NCBI GenBank assembly: GCA_004352715.1
Contig: SCFE01000080.1
Coordinates: forward strand, 1,398,312-1,462,311
DNA: 64,000 nt
Direction: 5' to 3'
DNA from: Hofstenia miamia
Taxonomy: Eukaryota; Xenacoelomorpha; Acoela
In this document: piece after piece, positions 1-13,200 of the stretch
Layout of the letters: the number at the start of each line of letters is the position of its first letter
Numbering within the stretch: position 1 is the first letter of the stretch
Translations under genes and position numbers: made by a program
Notes under the pieces: generated by a model
What the model was told of the DNA's origin: nothing
Seen by the model: only the letters and a program-made list of their open reading frames with translations
The model's database searches: none

Positions 1-512
1 ACGCAGAAGATAACTCGGCCTCGATTTGATTAAAAAATTCATTGAGGTAGTTTTTTGAGGGGCAGTAAGACACATTAATTAATTGTTTTTTTAAAGTAGA
101 ATCTTTACTTGGATTGTTTATTTCGATCCATAAGCTTTCAAATTTTGAATCAATTGATGAAAAGTCATTTCTTAATTTAGGTCGGTAAATTTTTGGAATA
201 AGAAAAAGAACACCACCACCTTTAGTTTTGCATAATAAATTATTAGGTGCTCTATCTTTGCGAAAAAGTCTGTATATTTTATCATTAAATGTCCACATGT
301 TGTTGGAATCATTGGCCGTTAGCCAAGATTCTGTTATGCCTATTATTTTTTCGTGCTTGAATTCTTGCATAAATTGAATAAACTGATAATGCTTATTGGC
401 TAAATTCTGAAAGTTTACATGTACATAATTTGTGCTTTTAGTATTATTATTAAGTTTTAAGATAAATTCTTCAAAATTATATTCAGGGCCTGGGTTACAT
501 TCGATTCGCAGG
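1..512 (-). mobile_element. Non-LTR retrotransposon fragment, APE-type endonuclease domain
   Basis: On the minus strand one frame is open from about 512 to the window edge. It reads as the start of an APE-like endonuclease of a CR1/jockey/L2-type LINE: a short leader with NPGP (485-511), then ITESWL, a KDRAP turn, GGGVLFLI and SLWIEI, spaced as in LINE endonucleases. The RT half would lie left of the window. No ATG opens the frame: the leader runs directly out of a mariner transposase fragment at about 512/513, so this copy looks 5'-truncated and inserted there. The family call rests on motif recognition; the exact clade is not determined. Confidence 0.75.
485..511 (-). other. 2A-like NPGP motif at the head of the LINE ORF
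   Basis: The residues LRIECNPGP match the ExNPGP core of 2A-like co-translational separation motifs, which are known at the N-termini of some animal non-LTR retrotransposon ORFs. The usual Asp before [IV]E is Arg here, and this position falls at the junction with the mariner sequence, so the copy is probably truncated inside its 2A motif. Confidence 0.4.
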
Positions 513-973
513 CTTGTATGAGTAGTAGCGAAGGTCTTCATTGAGTGCAAGCTTCATGGTAGAGGGTGAAACATTCATTTCACGTCCAAAGCCCGAATTC
601 CAATGCCAGGGTCTCTCAACACTTTTTACTGCAGATCGCAATCTGATCGCCTGTTATGGATTTTTCTTTTTGCTAAAGACTCGTAATCTCCATTGCAAAT
701 CTCTAGTTCATATCTGATTGTTTTTACGGTGTTCAGGGAGGATTGGGCAGCAATCATGATATGCTTATTTTGCTGACCGGCACGAATCATCATGATGCAA
801 GTTATTCTCTTCCATGATTCAGGCGGGTTCCAGTTATCCATCCTCTCTGACATCTTGTATATGAATGAAGAAGGGTTCTAGCTTTTAAATGATGAGAAAT
901 TTGGGTTGATATATCTAAACTACAGAAAAATATAACCAAATATAAATATGTCAAATTTATCCCGAACACCCTG
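513..973 (-). mobile_element. Mariner-type transposase N-terminal fragment with one terminal inverted repeat
   Basis: The minus-strand ORF starting at 853 (MSERMDNWNPPESWKRI...) carries the helix-turn-helix segment IRAGQQNKHIMIAAQSSLNT followed by RYELEICNGDYESLAKRK, recognised as the DNA-binding half of a Tc1/mariner-superfamily transposase. A stop follows RRSDCDLQ. Beyond it the same family continues in a shifted frame (MNVSPSTMKLALNEDLRYY) up to about 513, where LINE sequence takes over. The element end CAGGGTGTTCGGG lies at 961-973 (reverse strand) beside a TA. The catalytic DDE half is absent from the window. Pseudogene. Confidence 0.7.
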
Positions 974-1269
974 TATACAGTCATAGCAACAAGTTTATGA
1001 TATTTGCAATATTTGGAGTTTTTTGCTTACTATATTATTTTTTATTAATATTATTGAATATTTTGCCTAATATACATACATTAGGATATACAGCTTACAT
1101 CGTAACTAGGCAGGTAAGTTTGATGGAGGGTTTTTATAATCAAATCAATAGAACAGAACAGAAGTGGTGACTGAATACATACAAGAAATATCTGATTNTT
1201 TGGGTTGATATATCTAAACTACAGAAAAATATAACCAAATATAAATATGTCATATTTATCCCGAACACC

Positions 1270-1277
<8 letters not shown>
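898..1277. repeat. Duplicated mariner end flanking a single-N join
   Basis: About 78 bases at 898-975 recur almost exactly at 1199-1277, directly after a single N at 1198. Both copies end in ...CCCGAACACCCTGTA, but different sequence follows: unique sequence after the first, (TA)n after the second. This is either two insertions of the same family or an assembly join within a repeat. Confidence 0.6.

Positions 1278-1302
<25 letters not shown>
1274..1302. repeat. (TA)n microsatellite
   Basis: Uninterrupted TA dinucleotides directly follow the second mariner end; a further tract lies at 1507-1528. Confidence 0.9.
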
Positions 1303-1305
<3 letters not shown>

Positions 1306-2805
1306 TGATAGTGAATTATCCAATCATAACAATCCCTGTGTGTATACAACTAAGAGCCCAATGTTTGCATATGTGTATGTGTGTTCATAATTCCATGTCC
1401 CCCATATTTCTCTAATAAGCTTTGCCTACATTACCTAGTTGTAGCTAATATTCACAATAGGTCATCAAGTGTGTGTACCATTGCCCAGCCAAGGATAATT
1501 CTTCATATATATATATATATATATATATGATCGACATTAAAGATGCAGATTCGAACTAAAAATCGTCCTCAAAAACAAATAATGTTGCATTTTCTATGCT
1601 TTGCATCGATTCATTAAATGTTTATTGAATACTCATTTTTAAATTTCTTAAATAGGGCCGACGTCTTTTTAGAAAGGTCATTTTTAATCCCAATTTATTT
1701 CATGTTTTATTTTCAATTGATTTTTAAGAATCTGTAATGCTACGATGTACGGCCGGCCGTTTTCAGTTTCACTGCTTACAGCGGGCCGTGGCATTTAGGA
1801 ACACCATCATGAACGATTAAGTCAGCGAGGTAAAAATACTTAGGTGCGATAGGGTGCCCTTTTTTAATTTTTTATTTTTTTGCTAAATATTTTAAAACAA
1901 TTTGTTATTAAATTTCTTCAAATGTATAATATTGCAATCAATCTCAATCTCAACTTCGATAAATAGAGCTTATCTTACATATTAACCAAAAATTTACCTT
2001 CCAATATTTACAGCCTTTATTATCTTTAATATTATATTATTATCTCATATTTTCAAAAGTGAATTTTAGCCACCATTTTTTAAAGGAATGTGTAGGAAAT
2101 ATGTAATCCTTCATAAAAACATGGTTATAATATTCTAGGAACTCTTGGGAACTTAGAATATTTCTTATTTTGAAGATAATTGTATACATATATGGTATTA
2201 TACTATCTCCATCTGCTGCTAGGTGTTTTGTAGAATTATGCATGTTCAATTGCAATGTTTTCATGTTTGAACGTATGATGAAAATGTACTCTCATCGAAT
2301 AGTGTAGGTATATTTGCTTTATCACCTTCATCAACAAAATTGAACATTTCTATGAAATACTGTATGTCGAAATTTCTCCCTCCAGAAATATAGCGCTTTT
2401 CATATGATTCTAAAAGGCATGTTTTTCACCATATATGGTATTTTCACAATATTCTTATGGAATTTTCAACTAACTTCATTGATATGAATTTGTGTGATTG
2501 ATTCTAACACTCTAATTACAATATAATACATTGATTCTTAATTTTAAGTCAAAACTCATTGTTCGTATAATGTGAAATTAATATAATTTTTGGTAATATG
2601 CAAATGAAAACACTCTAGAATGTTTTTATTCGGATTTCAAATTGTTTTGCATATGTTGTGATATTTTAACTATGTATAACTGTAATTCACTTAGAACAGC
2701 ATTACTCTCCAAAATACATATTAATATGATTTCTATGTTAGCTTACTGTCTTCGCTGATTGATTTCTTAAAATATTGAATTCATGTGCTAAATCTTCGTT
2801 TTTAG
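1303..2805. other. Non-coding stretch with a GC-rich island
   Basis: AT-rich sequence with no supported gene. The exception is 1741-1855, a visibly GC-richer block containing CGGCCGGCCG and a possible splice donor (GAG|GTAAAA at 1829/1830). It could be an untranslated 5' exon of the pocket-protein gene or an RNA gene. No long ORF and no tRNA-like box was seen. Confidence 0.3.
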
Positions 2806-2921
2806 GTTGTGAACTTCGAAAAATTGCCTCCTGTACAAATCACGCATCAATCTGTTTATCTTGAGGCATTGTTAGATGGTCTTTTACCCGAACCTTCATT
2901 TCAATTATTGTCTTTTCTCAA
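2806..2921 (+). CDS. Possible 5' exon of the pocket-protein gene
   Basis: Open between a good acceptor (TTTTTAG) and a GTTAGC donor. It encodes a segment with ITHQSVYLEALLDGLLPEP. Its two trailing bases join in phase with the exon at 4113. The peptide itself was not matched to p107/p130, so assignment rests on splice phase and position. Confidence 0.35.
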
Positions 2922-4252
2922 GTTAGCTTTTTTGCTATTGAATAACCGTTATATTTGCTAATGCATGAATCAAGAATAAAATGTGCATATGTATTGTATG
3001 ACAAAGCAACCTTCTAAAGGGATATCCTGGATACAATAAAAATCTCCTGTAAAATGGTTTCTTTGCGCATGCACACTGACTTATCTAAATTATACTCAAT
3101 CTGTATGACTTATTTCATTTCAATATATAGTAGGTGACAAAAAATTTAGTTTACTCTTTTTCTATATATGAATTACTTCCTTTAATCTCTTTGGAATAAA
3201 TTAATCAAAGTTAGTTTCATTTTCTCAGTCACAGTCTTTTAAATTGGTGGCAAGGTTAGTCTCCTTTCCACAGCACTTTGTAAGACTTTCCACACATTTT
3301 TGATAAGGGGTAAATCAGCTGAATTGGGTGGCAATTGGGGATCAATTTTTTCCAAACAATCTTTTGTAACTTTCGAGGGTTGGGGTCTTGCTCCATTTTG
3401 TTTTAGAACTCGAACCTCAGCATATAGACCGTCAGTGTAAACAAACTCGGCTAGAATTGTACAATATTTAGGACCATCAATTGTGGTCTTTCTGTCCACA
3501 ATTTTACAAGGTTTTACCATTTTCAATAATTTCGGAGTGACAAGCACAATAAATCTCTATAGAATAAGACAAACCGTTTGATTTTTATGCAAGCATTGAT
3601 CTTTGTGCATTACAAGAATTTGCACATCGCCTCTAGCCAATGTCTTAAATTCAAGTTTTCTGAAAAATATTGGCAGGGGCACAATCGCCTCTGCTGGGAT
3701 ATCAGCGCAATATGTTGTAGATTTAGAGATCTACGTAGATAAGAGTGAAAATGAGATTAATTTCGTTTCGCAATACTCACCATGGATATGGAAACTGTCG
3801 TTGCTTCTGGTTAGATTTGGCTAGTCCCCATTATGCCAAATCCACTATTGGCAGTTTTGAGCAGTTTAACATCAATTTCGAGGCAAAAAGTATCACTCCA
3901 CTTAACTGGCTACGAAGATTTTGGGGAAAATTAAAACAATTAGTTTATGCTATTGGTTGAGAAACATTTTCCTGCTGTCTGAATACATTTTTTCGGATTT
4001 AATGCAGTTTTTAGTTGATAGTATTGTATACAAAAAAAGTTTACTGTTGATTTCTAGTTGTATCCTTTTGTCTCTTAAAGGTTTGGGTATATATTTTACA
4101 TTAAGTTTTTAGGGAATGTGAAGCTTGCTCACCTAATGTGGTAATAAATCGCGTGAAGGAAATGTCAAATGCCTTTTGGGCGGCCTATATGATGGTAATT
4201 GTTTACTTTTTCATAAAATCCGGTTAAATTCATATTGATTTTCTAACATGTC

Positions 4253-4294
<42 letters not shown>

Positions 4295-7200
4295 TTAATT
4301 TCACCTGGCGGAATCACACCTCGTCACAAATTTTCAATCAAACATACATGTTCTAATGTTTAGAAAGCTTTTTGAATATGACCTATCATCTATAACGCAC
4401 AATACGTCTAATTACTATGAGTTAGTGAAAATCGTCCAGCCTTCTGTTTTATACCTAACTCCCGGAAAAATTAAATTTTTGGCTATACATTTTCTAACTT
4501 TTCATATTTATCTATTACGCACATTTTTTTCAAATTTTAGAGGTTGTTGATCTGCTCTTCCGAAAATATTAAAATTCTGTCTGAGCTACATGACTTAAAT
4601 TTTTTTCAATATTTAAATGAAACATTGTCACCCATTCAAGGTCTGTTGAGTGTATGAAATGTTATATTACATTTTGTATATTTTTCTTTCACATTTTACT
4701 GACGTCATCAAAAATGCGGATATCAGCATTTTGTAGTTCTGTCTGTAATTTGCATGGTCATGTGTCTCAACAATGCAATCCGCAATTTGGAACCTTGTGT
4801 ACACGTTTAACAATTTCAAGTCCTGCATGATTTTGTATATAGGATATATGCTGAAAATCTCGATTTCCAAAAAACCTAAAATATATTTACTAGAAATGGC
4901 TGTCCATTTCTTGGAGATGGCTAAAATTTTAACGATTTCTAGTAATTTCTGTTTATTTCTGTACAATAAACCAATAGAGACCAGCCGCGGTCCTAGAAAA
5001 TTTCGAACGGAGTTGTTCAAATTTTTTTCATAAAATTATTATAAAACCAAAATTTCCAAAATCTAATGACAATTTGTAAATGCTGCAATGATTTATGGGG
5101 AACAGAAAATTTTTGGTTACATAGTTTTTGAAACCGTGCCTCATAGAGACACCCTTGGGTGGATGATAGCATTATTAAAAAATAATGCAACTTTTCTCCC
5201 ATTTTCAATTAAAAATCGCAATTTTTGCTAACGTCAGCAATAAAATACCGACTTCATCACAGTAATATGAACTTTGTACCAGAAATAATAAATTCACATC
5301 ATGGTCTACTTACATACACAATATGTTATTTGCACCATTAGTTCGGAATAGGTTAATCATATTTACTCTAATATTTAATGTTGGAATACCCAAGTGTATT
5401 GTATTAAATAATAACATAGTATGCAATAGAAAATACCTTTGTACATTTTGTTACGGAAGCGCAAATCGGTGTTATGGAACCATAAAATGTCAAACAATAG
5501 ATATATAAAAGAAAACACGATGAAAGCATGGAAACACAAAACATATCTAATGTTTATAAAAATTCTCTTCAATTATATATAGTTTTTTTGTTGTTGCCGA
5601 AATAATTAGGGGCTGCGAAATTTTCTTTATTACATGGTTTGCAGAATGGGTAAAATTTCAGGAGGTTTTGACAATTTCTAGAAATTTCTAAATCTTTTTA
5701 TTAGAACAGATCCCTTAAATTCATTATTTTTATCATCGATAACTTGACCTGATAGTAAACATTATTGTATTTAGCCCGCCAAAGGCTGATTGGGTCCGCA
5801 TAAACCCCAGAGCCACATTTCCATCTAACGCAGAATATAGGAAATTGTTTAGGCAGCTCTCCTTCAGTGACATCTAATAGTTCTCTTGTGCCAGCATAAA
5901 CTTACTGCAATAATAGACTTAACCCTTTTTCTTACTAAACTAGGAGTCATATAATTTTTTATTAACGCCAAAGGCCTATTGGAGTCCATGTGGACCGCAA
6001 CTAAGTATTTTTAAAAATAACATTGTTTAGGGTTTTTAATGTAATTATTTAATTATTTGTAGTTAACACAAATCTATTTTTGTTTTATAATTGTGATAAA
6101 TGTCGGAAAGTAAGTATCTTGAACAAGAGAGGCGTTGTTGTTAGTGATAGTGAAGTTATCAATGCTTATTTTGATATCAATAGCAATGGCTGCACACTGC
6201 ACATTGATACATATAGTAGTGATAGCCAACCAGAGCTGTAAATGAGCGGGTACAACATCGCACTACTTATTTGTGCCCAGTGGGGAGAAACAAAACATTC
6301 TTGGCCAAAGCACTAACTCAGTCATCTGAGTCATATTCAACCTTTTTTTGACAACGGCAACTCGATTATTTGTAGCTATGTAAAAAAAGGAAATGTTATA
6401 TTCTTATATCGTCCATACCTCATGACCAAGCCATTTCAAACAATGGCAAAAAAGACTAACATAATCGATTAGAACAAAAAGGTGGTGTAGATATTATAGA
6501 TAGAAAGATTAGGGAGTACTTTGTTTATAGTTACAAGATGCTGGCCTGTGAACATCTTTTATACAGTAATTGATATTTTACGTTTAGCCAACTATATCAT
6601 TTAAGGTAATTTATATCCATTACCTTCCAGGCCCCCAATAAAAAATGTCTTTTGGACATAGGTCATAGTTTAACCAATTTAGCAATTAGTGAGCAGAAAT
6701 TGCCACCTAATCTGTCACCAACTGAACGAAATTTAACAACATTCTTGAGATCACCATTGTCAAGAAATGTTGAAGATCACATTTCAGACATCATAAGAGA
6801 AAAAAGAGAGGAAATTGTTTGAAAAGCCCCTGAATGTAGACAAAAACGCAAGGATTCATTTGTGAAACGTGTTGTAAGCACAACTGCACAGAACATTCCT
6901 CTGTTATATGAGTTGATTGACTTAATAAATGATATATTTAGTGATACATATCCAATGAATTGGCATACTATGCAAGCCATTAAATTAACAAATAATTATG
7001 GAGGCAATCATAGCATTAACTAATAGTTAAATGAGATTTTCTCACATACAAATGACTAGGGTCAAAAGGGACCCCCAACAGCCTTTAAAAGTAACTCATA
7101 TTAACAGCCGTAGGCATGTTAGCAATCACAAATTAACCTCTGTTAACCGCAACATCATCAGATGAATATTGATCTGGAGAAGAATTTCCAATCGTGATTA

Positions 7201-10200
7201 TAACTTGCTATACCATTTGTTAATATTTTCAAGTTTTTAAAAAGTGAAAATTTTTACTTGGTACACCAGTCTGTGACCAAATGAAATTCAGGTCAAATCA
7301 TTACAGATTTGATTCATATTTTCTGAGCTCACCTAAATCGTATGAACTTTAAAATTACTCTCATTGTTCAGAGCACTGCAGAATTGCTTAGTGTTAGCAA
7401 TATTGGCTTTTTCTCTAGTAAGCAGACAAAAAAATTCCAAGCCACATCAATTTTTTCTGAATAATTGAGGTGCAAACCGAAAAATATATTTGTTTTAAAC
7501 TGTGGACTGGGTTCATCTGTAAAAATATGCAATGTTTATATCTATATTTTGTATTGTTTTGACAATACAATGCAAGTGAATGCAATAGTTGAAAAATTAT
7601 CGTGATCACAACTGCCACTAATGATTATATAGTTTTATGTACACTGACTATACCATTTTCAAACATGGTACACTAATTTGCTTACAGATAAAATACGCTG
7701 ATTGTATTTCATTTTGTTAAATGCAGCTAAAATTTTGACTAAGACCAATTTGAAGACGCATTTCGAATGAATCTGGGCTTGAGGTTTTAAGCATGCAAAT
7801 ACTAAAAGAATTACATTGCATTATTGGCATGGATTAAATAGCCAGTTTTAACATTCTTAACCCATTGACTGTACCTGATGTTTACATGCATTGAAGGTGA
7901 TACTTCTTCAGTTTCAAAAAGAAAGTTGATTTTAAATTCTTTGCAAAATCCGCATTCTCCGATACAACCATATTTATGTTTCCGGTCACAAGCACATTTA
8001 TCAATGCACGCTTCTTTTGGGTAAATAGGGTAAACTGATGGACGCTTTTGGTGTAATGTTTTAATTAGTAATATATTATTACAATGATTAATGCACAAGC
8101 ATACATTATGTTCTAGCTAAGAACACTTCAGTAGGATTTAATTAAAAAAATTTGGACTTTCAAATGGTTTTATTAGAATAAACCAGGTTGAAATCATTAT
8201 ACACTTCTAATATACAAAATATGTACCTTTTTGAATTTTATGCAAGCATAAATTTGTAATTTCCTGCTTTCATACTGAACACTGTAGTAATTTTCATAAT
8301 TTTGTGGTTCCAAACGATAGTGTGGCTCCATAAAGTCGTTCCCTAACGAATACATTTTAAGTGCACTCAGCAATAATTCTGTCTATGTTTATATGGCTAT
8401 TATCTTACAAGTGATTTTATCGTCATTTTGTTATTTAACCACAAAATGCCATTGTGAGGTCTTTCTTAAGACTAAATACCCACCTTATAATTATTCCTTC
8501 TAAAGCAGAAAAGATCAATTTGAATATATGCGAGCAATATAAACGTATTAACCTAATATAGCCTGTTTTTTAAAATAATTTTTAAAAAATGTGATGACTA
8601 TATATTTAACGAAATGTTGTCTTTCAACAATATTATTACTGAATTTAATTATAGAAATTTGCATGATGTAAAGCAATTATTCCTTTGTCATTTCATTTTA
8701 ATAACTCGACGTTTTACCTGTAGTGAAACATTTTCATGGAGTTGACCATTAGTTTGCTAATTTGCATTATGTGTAATATACAGGCTAAGAAGTCGTGATA
8801 TATATATATATATATACACATATATATATATATATCTTACTTAGAACCAATAATACTAAATATGCCGAAGCCCTGTTAATAAAATACGCTAATAAGAACG
8901 AACTAATGATCNNNNNNNNNNNNNNNNNNNNNNNNNNNNNNNNNNNNNNNNNNNNNNNNNNNNNNNNNNNNNNNNNNNNNNNNNNNNNNNNNNNNNNNNN
9001 NNNNNNNNNNNNNNNNNNNNNNNNNNNNNNNNNNNNNNNNNNNNNNNNNNNNNNNNNNNNNNNNNNNNNNNNNNNNNNNNNNNNNNNNNNNNNNNNNNNN
9101 NNNNNNNNNNNNNNNNNNNNNNNNNNNNNNNNNNNNNNNNNNNNNNNNNNNNNNNNNNNNNNNNNNNNNNNNNNNNNNNNNNNNNNNNNNNNNNNNNNNN
9201 NNNNNNNNNNNNNNNNNNNNNNNNNNNNNNNNNNNNNNNNNNNNNNNNNNNNNNNNNNNNNNNNNNNNNNNNNNNNNNNNNNNNNNNNNNNNNNNNNNNN
9301 NNNNNNNNNNNNNNNNNNNNNNNNNNNNNNNNNNNNNNNNNNNNNNNNNNNNNNNNNNNNNNNNNNNNNNNNNNNNNNNNNNNNNNNNNNNNNNNNNNNN
9401 NNNNNNNNNNNNNNNNNNNNNNNNNNNNNNNNNNNNNNNNNNNNNNNNNNNNNNNNNNNNNNNNNNNNNNNNNNNNNNNNNNNNNNNNNNNNNNNNNNNN
9501 NNNNNNNNNNNNNNNNNNNNNNNNNNNNNNNNNNNNNNNNNNNNNNNNNNNNNNNNNNNNNNNNNNNNNNNNNNNNNNNNNNNNNNNNNNNNNNNNNNNN
9601 NNNNNNNNNNNNNNNNNNNNNNNNNNNNNNNNNNNNNNNNNNNNNNNNNNNNNNNNNNNNNNNNNNNNNNNNNNNNNNNNNNNNNNNNNNNNNNNNNNNN
9701 NNNNNNNNNNNNNNNNNNNNNNNNNNNNNNNNNNNNNNNNNNNNNNNNNNNNNNNNNNNNNNNNNNNNNNNNNNNNNNNNNNNNNNNNNNNNNNNNNNNN
9801 NNNNNNNNNNNNNNNNNNNNNNNNNNNNNNNNNNNNNNNNNNNNNNNNNNNNNNNNNNNNNNNNNNNNNNNNNNNNNNNNNNNNNNNNNNNNNNNNNNNN
9901 NNNNNNNNNNNTCCGAATAGCACAAGCAAATATCCGACTTGCATAATCAAAGTTCCGACTTTTTATGACCTTGCCTAAACCATTTTATTTTTAATAACTA
10001 TGATCTATCTATTGTAATTTGATGAATTTATCATCGATACACATGTTTTATAGTTATTAAATCATTTAATTAACATATTATTTCAAAAACGTGGCATAAA
10101 GACCACTTAAAAGAAAATTATTGAACTCTTTATTTCGGAAAATACCGTAGCAATAAAAACATTAAAAATCTTGAAAAAAGAAAGCTTTTCTTGCACTGAA

Positions 10201-13200
10201 CTAGAATTAATACTTATTTAAGTATTTTCTTTAATTTGTAGTTGAATAACACAGCGCAAAGCAAAACACAAACAATCTCTAAAATCTTAGATTCTTTTAT
10301 AAGTCTTCCATTCTAACTGCTTTTGGTACAATTTTTGCTAAGATATGGCGGAATGAATTAGTAATTCCTGTGCCGAAACGCTGTTTTACTTTCACCCTCA
10401 ATCATTTCATCTTCATAATTACGTTGAACATATTTTAGATAGGGTTCAGTTCGCAACTATAGGGCGCCAGGCGTTTAATCGTGTAATCACCAGGCAATTT
10501 TGCTTCTATCGCAGTCTCAATATTGTGACATGGTGCATTGTCCATAATAATGAACGGTTTTTCCATTTCAAATTCCTGCGCTTTGCTGACAACGTCGCAC
10601 AAAAACTCAATAACTTGCTCTTTCGTTGCACCGCCAACTACAATCTGTTTGTGGATAACACCGTAATGAGGAGCCACTGCAAACATTTCTATCTTTTTCA
10701 TCGTATACAGTTCACTTGATAAAGTACGATTAATACTTGTTCTTGATATTTGGATATTATACTGTTCGTTTATACTTTTTGCAATGCTGACTAAAGTAAT
10801 ACACGGATTCTCCTCGACCATTTGAATTATAGAATCACGAATCTCAGGTATCAGTTTGACAACGTACGAACGTGCGTAACCACGTTTAGAAGTGCCATCT
10901 GCTTTCTTCTTCACTATTCGATAGGCTGTGTCACGCTTCACACCCAAGGCATGAGCAACAGCAATATAATCTTCACCCCGTTCGGATTCTTCTATCAGTC
11001 ATTGTCGATCTTTTTGTGAAATGCATTTGCCTCCATGTCCATGTCCCATATTATCGAAATATTGCGAATGGTGAAAATGAAATGATTTGAATCTGTACTT
11101 CTATAACTGTGCTACTGTACTGTATTATTTAATCTATTAGACATCAATGTCATTTGAATATTTTATTTCTTAATGTTAGTTCAAATTTGAATCTCGTTTA
11201 CGTAAAGATATTTATTTTTCTGTTTAACTTGTTTATGCTATTTATAACGTTTCCCAATAAAGTTAGATCTTATTTATTCTTGCTAATATCGTTTGACATC
11301 CGATGCTTATACATTGATAGGTAGTGGAACATAAATAACAGTTAAGACTTTAACTCTNNNNNNNNNNNNNNNNNNNNNNNNNNNNNNNNNNNNNNNNNNN
11401 NNNNNNNNNNNNNNNNNNNNNNNNNNNNNNNNNNNNNNNNNNNNNNNNNNNNNNNNNNNNNNNNNNNNNNNNNNNNNNNNNNNNNNNNNNNNNNNNNNNN
11501 NNNNNNNNNNNNNNNNNNNNNNNNNNNNNNNNNNNNNNNNNNNNNNNNNNNNNNNNNNNNNNNNNNNNNNNNNNNNNNNNNNNNNNNNNNNNNNNNNNNN
11601 NNNNNNNNNNNNNNNNNNNNNNNNNNNNNNNNNNNNNNNNNNNNNNNNNNNNNNNNNNNNNNNNNNNNNNNNNNNNNNNNNNNNNNNNNNNNNNNNNNNN
11701 NNNNNNNNNNNNNNNNNNNNNNNNNNNNNNNNNNNNNNNNNNNNNNNNNNNNNNNNNNNNNNNNNNNNNNNNNNNNNNNNNNNNNNNNNNNNNNNNNNNN
11801 NNNNNNNNNNNNNNNNNNNNNNNNNNNNNNNNNNNNNNNNNNNNNNNNNNNNNNNNNNNNNNNNNNNNNNNNNNNNNNNNNNNNNNNNNNNNNNNNNNNN
11901 NNNNNNNNNNNNNNNNNNNNNNNNNNNNNNNNNNNNNNNNNNNNNNNNNNNNNNNNNNNNNNNNNNNNNNNNNNNNNNNNNNNNNNNNNNNNNNNNNNNN
12001 NNNNNNNNNNNNNNNNNNNNNNNNNNNNNNNNNNNNNNNNNNNNNNNNNNNNNNNNNNNNNNNNNNNNNNNNNNNNNNNNNNNNNNNNNNNNNNNNNNNN
12101 NNNNNNNNNNNNNNNNNNNNNNNNNNNNNNNNNNNNNNNNNNNNNNNNNNNNNNNNNNNNNNNNNNNNNNNNNNNNNNNNNNNNNNNNNNNNNNNNNNNN
12201 NNNNNNNNNNNNNNNNNNNNNNNNNNNNNNNNNNNNNNNNNNNNNNNNNNNNNNNNNNNNNNNNNNNNNNNNNNNNNNNNNNNNNNNNNNNNNNNNNNNN
12301 NNNNNNNNNNNNNNNNNNNNNNNNNNNNNNNNNNNNNNNNNNNNNNNNNNNNNNNNNATATATATATATACATAAAACGATTCATACTATGGTGGAGCGT
12401 ACTTAGTGGTAATTTGAATTTGTCGTCATAGTGCAGAGCGTTAACATTGGCAATTTTAAAGATAAACGGCATTTCTTCATTTGTATATGTTAAAACATCG
12501 ATTAAAGTTTTGGAGTTGAAAAAAATTTCTGACCCCATTGTCATAATTTGTCAAGGTTTTTTTGTAATGCTCATAGCATCATTAATATGTACTTAGCGTT
12601 AATATATTGGAAAAAATAGATCGTTATATATGGGCATATATAATATTAGTTTCAATGTGAGTTATCCTTAGTATTTTCAATGAGCATGGCCACGACTTCG
12701 ATGTGAAGGATTGTAGTGTGTGGTTTATTGTGGAAGTCGGTGCTAAGCCTTACAAATCTTTGGCGCCACTGAAGCGTACATTACATCGATAGTGGGATCT
12801 ATTATCTCCTGCAGCACTGCGACTCGTTCCCCAAAATTTTAATACAAGTTTGGAGTTGTGTATTTTTCCCAAAGGTAGTCACTTCGAGACAAATAGAACA
12901 TTCTGTTGCTCAAGGACTCTGCTACTGTTATCAGTTATTAATTTGTCTTTTATATTAATACAGAAATTTTTCTAAAAATTGTTATATACAGAACTTTTGC
13001 CATACCCTGTATATATGTGTCGGTTTGTAGTTGTCATGAATTATAGCCATTTCAAATGTATGTTATATTATTGAGATTTGGAAGAGAGTTTAATTGAAGA
13101 TGTCAATTTCAAGTTATATTTTCATAGTTTTTTCGTTGCTAATGGCAATGGTGGATTCATAAATTGTATTAAACTGAACTTTTTCAATATCATCACTTTT

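Noticed and set aside
4667-5033. 117- and 86-residue ORFs on opposite strands
   Set aside because: They overlap each other antisense, have no motif, and lie in a probable anonymous repeat.
8795-9950. ORFs of 340-383 codons across 8795-9950
   Set aside because: They are almost entirely X translated from the 1000-N gap. The same applies to frames across 11342-12544, 34080-35336 and 51520-52728.
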